A program made the translations under genes and the position numbers. Below are positions 54,201-63,200 of a stretch of DNA of 64,000 nucleotides, one piece after another (the first letter of the stretch is position 1; each line of letters begins with the position of its first letter). Under the pieces are notes generated by a model, which worked only from the letters and a program-made list of their open reading frames with translations, ran no database searches and had not been told where the DNA came from. Origin of the DNA: Heliocidaris erythrogramma (lineage: Eukaryota > Echinodermata > Echinoidea > Camarodonta > Echinometridae); contig CM046854.1 of assembly GCA_025617745.1 (NCBI GenBank), positions 57,128,258 through 57,192,257 on the forward strand. The letters run 5' to 3'.

Positions 54201-57200
54201 GGTTGAGATATAATAAAGGTCAAAAATAATATCGTCTGTTTGGAGTTGACTCTTTGTTGAAGTATACGTTAATGCCTTCTGGCTCTCAACAGACGATATG
54301 TGAAAAATGGAGAGAGGGAAGGGAACGTGAAAAGAAGACGATAAGACCCCCTCCTTACTCCCTCTCTTTTTAGTGGCCCTGTAGTTTTCATTTCATGCCC
54401 CACCCCCTTTAAGCATAGTGCCAGTGCCCCCTCAATGCTTGGACCTATGCTATGCCACTGAGCAAGAAATTGTCATTCTTCTTTTTCTTCTTAGTCATGT
54501 TCTCGTTTCGGGTCTCGTCGTCCTCCTTCTTCCTGTCTCATTCTTACTGTTATCATCATTATTTCTATTAGTTTGCAGGAAAACATAGATTCATATTTGA
54601 GGAAAGGAAATTAAAGGCATACCTGCCAAATTCTTATTTTGGGGAAAAGCAAAACCCATTTTAACCCGTGTGTTCCTATTTCTGTACAAATTTGCCTGTA
54701 GTATTGTATAGGAAATTCAGGAATGTTCCTATTTTTGCAAATTTCTTAATAATAATTTGTTCCTATTTCTTGGCTTTCAGGGTTGGCAGGTATGTACAGA
54801 GGAGAAGTTCTTCTGAAGACCTACCCAAGCTTTAAACCAAATACCAGTTACAGGCTTATGACACACCTTTTTTCATCTTATTCTTCTCATTCTCACTATT
54901 ACTCCCACTCTTATCACCATTATTTCCATTATATTTATATATGTGCATACAGGAAAACAAAAATTTGTACGAGAGGAAAGGAATTGAGGAGAAGAGGTTA
55001 CTGCTAGAGAGGTATCGCAAGCTGGAAACTGAATACCAATTAATAGCTGTGAAATATCAAGAGCTGGAAGTGTAAGTCCATTTTTGATCTTTCCAAAAGT
55101 TGTATGTATGATGGTGTTTATTAGTGGTAAGAGATAACACGTCACCATTTTCCAAAGAGGGCGCTATTCGCTATAATACCTATTGATGGCGATTCGTTGT
55201 GAAGTTTAGAGGATCGGTCCCCCTTTGAGCCATGAATTGTGTAAGTGATTTAAACTAAATTCCAGCACATTTTCAAATTTATGGTATTTATTGCATCTTT
55301 AACATATGGTGAAATGAAGTGTACGCACACTGTACTGATATTTTTTGCGGAGCCAAGTAGCGGCGCTGATATGACTGGAAGTTTCACTCATTAAACTACT
55401 TCCTCGGTTTTTGACCGAAAGTCATGAAATTCGGTACACACATTGGTCTTGGTGGGAAGATGTGCAAGACATATTTTTCGGATCGATTCTCGGGGACGAT
55501 TCCGAGGCTCTTGTGTATTACCACACAACAGAATCGACTCTCGGGGCCGATTCCGAGGCTCTTATGTATTATCACACAACGGAATCGACTCTCGGAACCG
55601 CCGGGCACGAGTACGAGTACTCGACTCTGGACATCACGGAGTCGATTCCTTGGTTCTCGGAACAGGAGTCGAGTACTCGACTCTCGCTCCCAAGCCTATT
55701 CTGTACTGTATTTTATGATACATCTATTATATATGTTGTGATTTCTACTTTCAGTATACATAAATCATGTGAGTCAACATACAAGAATTTTACCCAGCTC
55801 AAGGAGAGGTACGACAAGATGGTGCTCGCCAGAGCTGAAGAAACAGAGTCTCTGAAGAGTGAGATTAGTATACTGAAGGTAAGTACTAGTTTCTTTATTA
55901 TTCTGTCGGGGTACCTTTAAACCTATAACTACATTAGCAGGGCACTGTGGCATGCGCCTGCAATCCAGATAACAGTGGAAGACTTTATAAACTGATTAAG
56001 CGGACCCAGGTTCGAGACTGAGTCACGTCTTTCGGATGGTGACTTTAAAGACCGGTCCCCAGACGTAAATAATCATATCTTATTGATAGACGTCTGTACA
56101 AACCCAATTGCGCACACACACACACACATGCACGCAGTTCATTTCTTTTTGTGTTCTGATATGTTCTTCCAGTATAAATCAGAACATACACTGTAGAGTG
56201 CTGTAAATGCAGAAATATTTACGGTACATTAATTTTCACGGATTTTGCATTATTTTTCGGCGGGCTCGAATTCTAGAACAAGCGAAAATATTGCCACGAT
56301 TTCTTATGCTTGTTTTGAATGGACGCTGCATTGGCGCTTCATCTGATTAATGCTTTCAGTTGGTCAGTACCATGGAAGAGTTGCCCTTTCTCTCTATAAT
56401 CACAGTTTGTGTCACAGGTAGTTGTCTGAAGGTGAATTGTCCCAGGAGAAAGTTGACCTAGGGGATAGTTGTCTGCGGTAATTCCCCCTACAGGGTACAC
56501 GTCCTTTGAGTAGTTGTCCATGTGTGGATAGTGTTCTGGGGAAGGGGATGGAGGGGAGTCTTTGGGTTAAAGGTGATGTTTAGTTTTGGTAAGCCCTCAA
56601 AATCTTTTCGTCAGATTTATTGGATTTTTGTTGATCAACAGCAAGATACCTCCGATACAAATGATGCTGTGAAGATTTTGCGTCCTAGAATGGCATATTA
56701 AATGAATGAGAGGCAAAAAATAATTTTAGGTGCCGGGTCAGGGATATAAACTCCCAACAACTTCAGCGTGCACTATACACCTCACGCGCGTTCAAAACCT
56801 ACACACAGTGACACACATGCTATCTCCCTGCAAAGCCTCGAGATTGTTGTGCGGGGAGCTCTCAGGATGGTCTTAGCGTGGGGCAGTATATTGCCGTGAT
56901 CTAGCGTTCCTTACATGATATTTACGATAAAATTCACCGGAAATCATTGATGGAATAACAAATGATCTCTTACAAACATCTTTTGATACATGGAAAACAA
57001 CATGAGATTATATCTAACATATTCTTTCTAATTTCCTTTTGCTGTACATGAGCTGTACATGAGCTCTAAGTTGTCTGCTGTAATAGTCTAGGGGTAGCTG
57101 TCCTGATTCCTATATTTTAGGAGTTGATGGTCTCTAATAACCACTCCCTTCTTTTTCGTTAGAATTCTGTGAAGGACAAGGAGAAGGTCAACAAGATGCT

Positions 57201-60200
57201 TGAGAAGAATACCAAGAAGCTGATGACGGAAAAGGAGGAACTCCACAACAGCATGTCCAAACTTCAGAGCGAGATGGCAGTGATGAATGAGGAGCGCCTC
57301 ACAGCGGAGGCCAGGCGGGCCCAGATGGAGGTAGCCGTGGAGGAGTCGCAGAAGGTCCCTAAGGAACTGAAGGAGGCCAAACATGCCTTGGAGATGCGCC
57401 TGAAGAGCAAGGAAGGCAAGGCTGCCATACTCTTGGAAAGGGCATGCAAAGCTGAGGTATTTTACACCATCTTCGCTACTTAACTGATAAAAAATTTTAG
57501 TATATTTTCTTCTCTATGTTATGTTGAGAACTGGGCATCTTTCTAGAAGATATTCTGACCATAGAAGAAGAGGCTGTCAAACTCTTGAAAAGAGCGTGCT
57601 AAGCTCTATTATTTGCCCCCATCTTTGTCACTGAACTGATAAACAATTATAAGTATATATTTCCAGGGGACCAATACTTCACCCCCCCCCCCCCAAAAAA
57701 AAAAAATGAAAGAAAGAGAAAAATACTGTATATCCTGAAAACTTTTAAGTACTTCACATTAGGCCTAAATGAATTGTATGTAATGGGAGCAGTAATGCAT
57801 GTTATTGTGCTCTGCTATCACTTTCTTCATCTCATTCCTGAACTGAATACATGACTATTCTCTTTGTTTTGTAGTGCCAATTCCTGCATTTGTTCATGGC
57901 TAAGGAGTTAAAACCATTGGATGAAGCTTGCAAAGAAGCTGAATACCATATCAAAACCATTGCTAACATTATCCTGAAGTAAGTATTTTGTTCCTGTATG
58001 TTTGTTTCTTGTTTTTGTTTGTGTGGTTTTGTTTTGTTTTGCTTTGTGGTATGTTTTGCTTTTTATGTTGTGGAGGGTTTTACTGTACAGTTAACGAGGT
58101 TGATGCACTTTGATATCAGGATTGTTATGTGTATTGACAAGATCCATACCCACTACTACACTGCATATTGCAAAAGAAATAACTATAATTTCACCCTAAA
58201 GGATCAGTTGCTCAAGAAACGGAGGCACGCTAGAATCTTCAAATGCCATTGTGTCACGATAACAACGTTAGAATTTGTCCACGTTTTGTTTACGAAGTTT
58301 CAGCAGTGACGCTCATTGGAATGACATTGATATCTTGTTTCCACTGGTATGTAGAACACTTCAGAGCTGAAAATGTTACTTTCCATACTTGCGATGAGGT
58401 TTCCTTGTAACCACACTCACTGACATTGATGTTTATTTCTCGTATCTTGTTGTCATAGTAACCCAATGATGGAGGAACACGTGCAAAGTATCAGAAGCAT
58501 GTGGCAAGATTGTCTCGCGACCAACCAACGGGCTGTATCTAAAGCACAGGTAACATACCATGTTCATTTGCATGTAGATTGATTGGTTGATTGATTGCAT
58601 TTATTAACAACACATCACATACTGTATAAGCTGAAATTTTCACGAGGGTTTTTTTTCCGCGAATTTCATGAGTAACCTGCCGATCGCGAATTTAACACCA
58701 CGCGAGTATAATGCCACATCGACACTGACCGGGGAATTCTCCTGCATGGACTGCGTTGCGCAAAGCAAAAGTGTGTATCCCTAGGTCGTGTGCAGCGACA
58801 GCATGGGTGTGTGTGATTCACTGGTACACATGTATAGTAGCAGTGTGAAGTACAGTTCGCATGCAGCGCTGTGTGACTGACTAGAGTGGCAGTGCCGATG
58901 TGTATTGTTTATCGCTAGATAGACAGATCGCATGCCTGGGCATGGGTCGGTCATTCGCGAAAGCAACAATGCGTCTTGGAATATGTCTTGGAATATCTCC
59001 TTCGCAGAATTATTTGTACGCAAAAATATTAGCTTATACAGTAAATGACAGTAAACATGAACGATCATAAAATGTACTAAAGAGTAGTAATGTTACATGA
59101 ATACAATATACATAAACAAGCAAAAATTAATATATACATGAATGAACAAAAATTGATTTACAGTGATATGTAGTCACTGATCTACATCAAGTTGATTGTA
59201 CATGATATACACTGAACTAAATGTAATGTAGATGTACTTATATGGAGGAGGTGAAGTTATTATTGGAACTAGAAGTACTAGTCGAGCCTTGATCCATTCT
59301 TTTGGTATGTATGGCATGAAGTCATAAAAGTGAGTCCATGAATAGATGTATGTTTTGATGAACTTTAGCAAATGCAGAAATCTTACTCAAAAATAAAAAA
59401 ACTTGCTTATCGGCAGATGTTCAAGTGCTATGGGCCTCTGTTGAAAAGTTGAAACTTGGGGAGTCTGAAGTGAATTTTAGTGGGCTCAAGTAAGTGTTGA
59501 ACCCTTTGTTTAGGCATGTCTTACGTAATTTCCCATCAATACCAAACCGTATTCACCAATTGGCAAAATTGTTAGAGACTGTACTTTGTAAAAGCTTACA
59601 CCCTGGTTAATCATGCAAAACTGTTACAGCTTTGGTTATAATGGGGGAGCGTTTCATCAAACGTTTTATCAGTTATATAGCTGCTGAAATCCTTGCATCT
59701 GATTGGCTGAGAGCAAATTTGTCAGTAAAATCACTGACAAAACACTTGATGAAACGCTCCCCAGGTCTACGTTAAGTTGGTATTCGCTGTAGGATGAATG
59801 TGTGTCTTCCCACATACTGAAGCTTATGTTGTAATATCTTTTGTTTGCAGAACGAGTTCCAGGCACAGATCGAGTCAATCCAGAATGGGGCTAACTTGGA
59901 TTCCCTGAAGCCTGTGGAAGTCCCTGCCCCTTACAAGCCTGAAGGTCTTGCTAAAGTAAGTTGCACAAACCACATTCATTCCTCCCTCCTCTTGTTCTCA
60001 CCACACTGTGTGTAAGTAATGAGTACCATCTTCTACAGGCTAGTCGTGTATATTAATGTCATCAGGAGACACTGTGTACCACCGTAGTTTTCTTGTTTTG
60101 TGGTAAGCTGAAAAGAAAAGAATATTGGAAAGGGTGAAAATTCGTGGTCCATGTTCATTGGACCCATTTTTATGCCTCCGCCTACCGAAGGTGGGTGCCG

Positions 60201-63200
60201 GAGGCATTATGTTGTCGGGTTGTCCGTCCGTGCGTCCGTCCCACTTCTCGTTACCGCAATATCTGAAGAATCATTTGAGGTAGGAACCTCAAACTTGGTA
60301 CTAGTATGTATCCCCATACGAAGATGAGCTGATTAGATTTTGGGGTAAGTAGGTCAAAGGTCAGAGGTCACAGAGGTCAATTTACATGAAATTACATGAA
60401 ATTCTTGGTTTTTAGCACCGTTACCGCGATATCTCAAGAACTGTTTGAGGTACTTCAAACTTCAAACTTGGTACCAGTATGTATCCCCATAGGAAAATTT
60501 GGGGGTAAGTAGGTTAAAGGTCAGAGATTGCAGGTCTCAGCAGCCAATTTACATGATATTAATACAGTTTTTGGCTACATTTCCACGATATCTCAAGAAC
60601 AACTGATTATATTGCTTTATAGTCAGAGGTCAATTAGTAATATAGGATTTTAGTGTTTTAAATCACAATTTCGCAATAACCATTTGATGAATGCGCATCA
60701 TCTATATTATACTTGTAGGTGATCAGGAATTATCTGAATACAAGCGGAGGCATATTGAAGACTCAGTCGTATCTTTTGCTTGTTACATTTAAAAGGGGGG
60801 TGAGGGGATGCATGGCGCCACCCTGTTAATGTTGAGCCTTGCTTGAAATGATCTCTTACTGTAAGACCAGATTCTTTGGACAATTTTGCGAGTGATGGAG
60901 ACTCCAGAAAGTTTCATATCGTGAAATAATCTATTAACAAGGTGACCAAGCTCAAGCTATGCAGTTCACCAAAGATTCTTACTACCTGAAAGGTGGTCCT
61001 GGGGAGCGTTTCATTAAGCGTTTTGTCAGTGATTTGTACTGACAAATTTGCTCTCAGCCAATCAGATGCAAGGATTTCAGTAGCTTATAACACTTGTCGG
61101 TAAAATTCACTGACGAAACGCTTGATGAAATGCTCCCCAGAACAAATTACACAAGATTCTTATCCCTGGAGTTGCTAGTTTTACCGTCATTGGTCCCAGT
61201 TTGAGTGATTCACTTGATGTTCTCATTTTATCAGCAGGGTGGTGGCTTAGGACATGGTGACTCCCCCACACCCCAGGCAGCTCTGACCCCTCCATCTAGC
61301 ATGAACCAGCCTGGTATGACTACATCAGGCTCATGGTTGATGGCACACTCCATGCAGGGCGGGGCAGCACCAGCGAGGATGCATCCTATGACACCTCAGG
61401 GATTAGACACACTGGAAGGGATGATGTCGCCGATGGCAGAGGGGACTCCTCAGAATGGTAGTGAGTTTTGTATTCTGGCTTGTAGAAGATGTAGAGTCAA
61501 ACCACTCAAAGGCCACCTTTATAAAGGCTACCTGTTATACAAGTCATTTCCTATTTCTTCCTAGAATGACCATAGATGGATTCGATTTACACCCCACATC
61601 CTTCAGTCTTACTTCTGTCTGTCATTGCACAACAATTTATCGAGCCCCTACTTTTCTGACCACTTGTGTAGGTGCTTAGTAAATTGGTTTCAAATGTATT
61701 TTTGTTAATAAGAATGTATCATGAATAATGACATCGGGGCTACAGGTGAGTAACTTTACAAATCTACATGTATTTAAAAGAATGCTGTTCTTATCTGTTA
61801 CTGATTACAGCTGTTCATTGGTGTATCAACATGTACCAGTTAAACAATGCTTTTATTTTCTGGTCAACAGGAGCTGTGGAGAACCAACTCGCTTCCCAAC
61901 TTAACCTAACTGAAGCCGAACACAAAGCCATGGCTATGGCCCAGGCAGATGCTATGGCAGAGGCTATGGCAGAGGCCCAGGCTCAAGCCCAAGCTCAGGC
62001 CCAGGCCCAGGCCCAAGCCCAAGCCCAAGCTCAAGCTCAAGCTCTGGCCCAAGCTCAGGCCCAGGCCCAGCAGTTACAGCAAGCCCAAGCCATGAGCCGT
62101 GCCCAAACCCCACCTGTGGTCTCTCAAGCGGAGGCAGTTTTCCAGCAAGCTTCTTTGTCGGGCAATGGTTTCAGCCATCATCAGGCGTCCAATGGTCAGG
62201 GTGGACAGGAGAACGGCCAACAGTGGAAAGCTTTCAGTAAGTCAGGGCTATGCATTTGGCTAACATTGTCATTCAATAGATGCAACAAGAAGAGGTTCAC
62301 AAAGACTTTCACAATATGTACTCGTACCATAATGCCCATAGAAATTATGATCAGATCATGTAACGTGTCATAGTAAAGTTTGCATATTTCACATATTTCA
62401 CTAGGCTATTGCAGTTGCCCTTATGTTGATTTCCTGAAAGTCTCTACGATTGTGTGTCACCATGTTTGATGTATTTTAATATAAATCCAAATTCACTGAT
62501 GATTTCTATGTCAGAAAAGTTAGCGCCCATTAAAGGAGAATGAAACCCCAAATGAAACCCCAAATGAAACCCCAAACTTGTATGCTCTTTAACAGAAGCA
62601 GAAAAATCTAAGTAGCATATCACTGAAAGTTTGAGGAAAAATGGATAAGAATAAAAAAGCTATGAAGATTTTAAATACCTAAAATCACTAAATACTCATG
62701 ATGCTAATGAGATGCTATGACGTTTTTGTGCTCTTTTTAAAGGTAATAAATAAGAAAATTATCAGATTTCAGCTTTTAAACAAAGAAAATTGAATTATCA
62801 ACATTGTGCTTGAAATATATTGTGAGGAATATATTCATGAACACCATCTATAATACAGATATCAAATATATTCAAGGAAAGTTTTTTTTTTTTAAACATT
62901 ATTTGTATAAGGCAATCGGAAAGTATAGCACATTTACATCACAGCACATTTACATCACAGCATCTCATTAGCAGAATGAGGAAATTTCCAATTTCAGATC
63001 TCCATTCATTTAGCGATTTAAGGTTTCAAATATTCATAACTTTTTTATTAGTTGTCCGTTTTTCCTCAACCTTTCACTGATATGCTTGTTTGATTTTTCT
63101 ACTTCTATTAAAATGCTTATATTTTGGGGCTTTCATTCTCCTGTAAAATTGGTTATGATCATTTGATACATCTTTTTTTCCAATTTGATGTGTTTTATCT

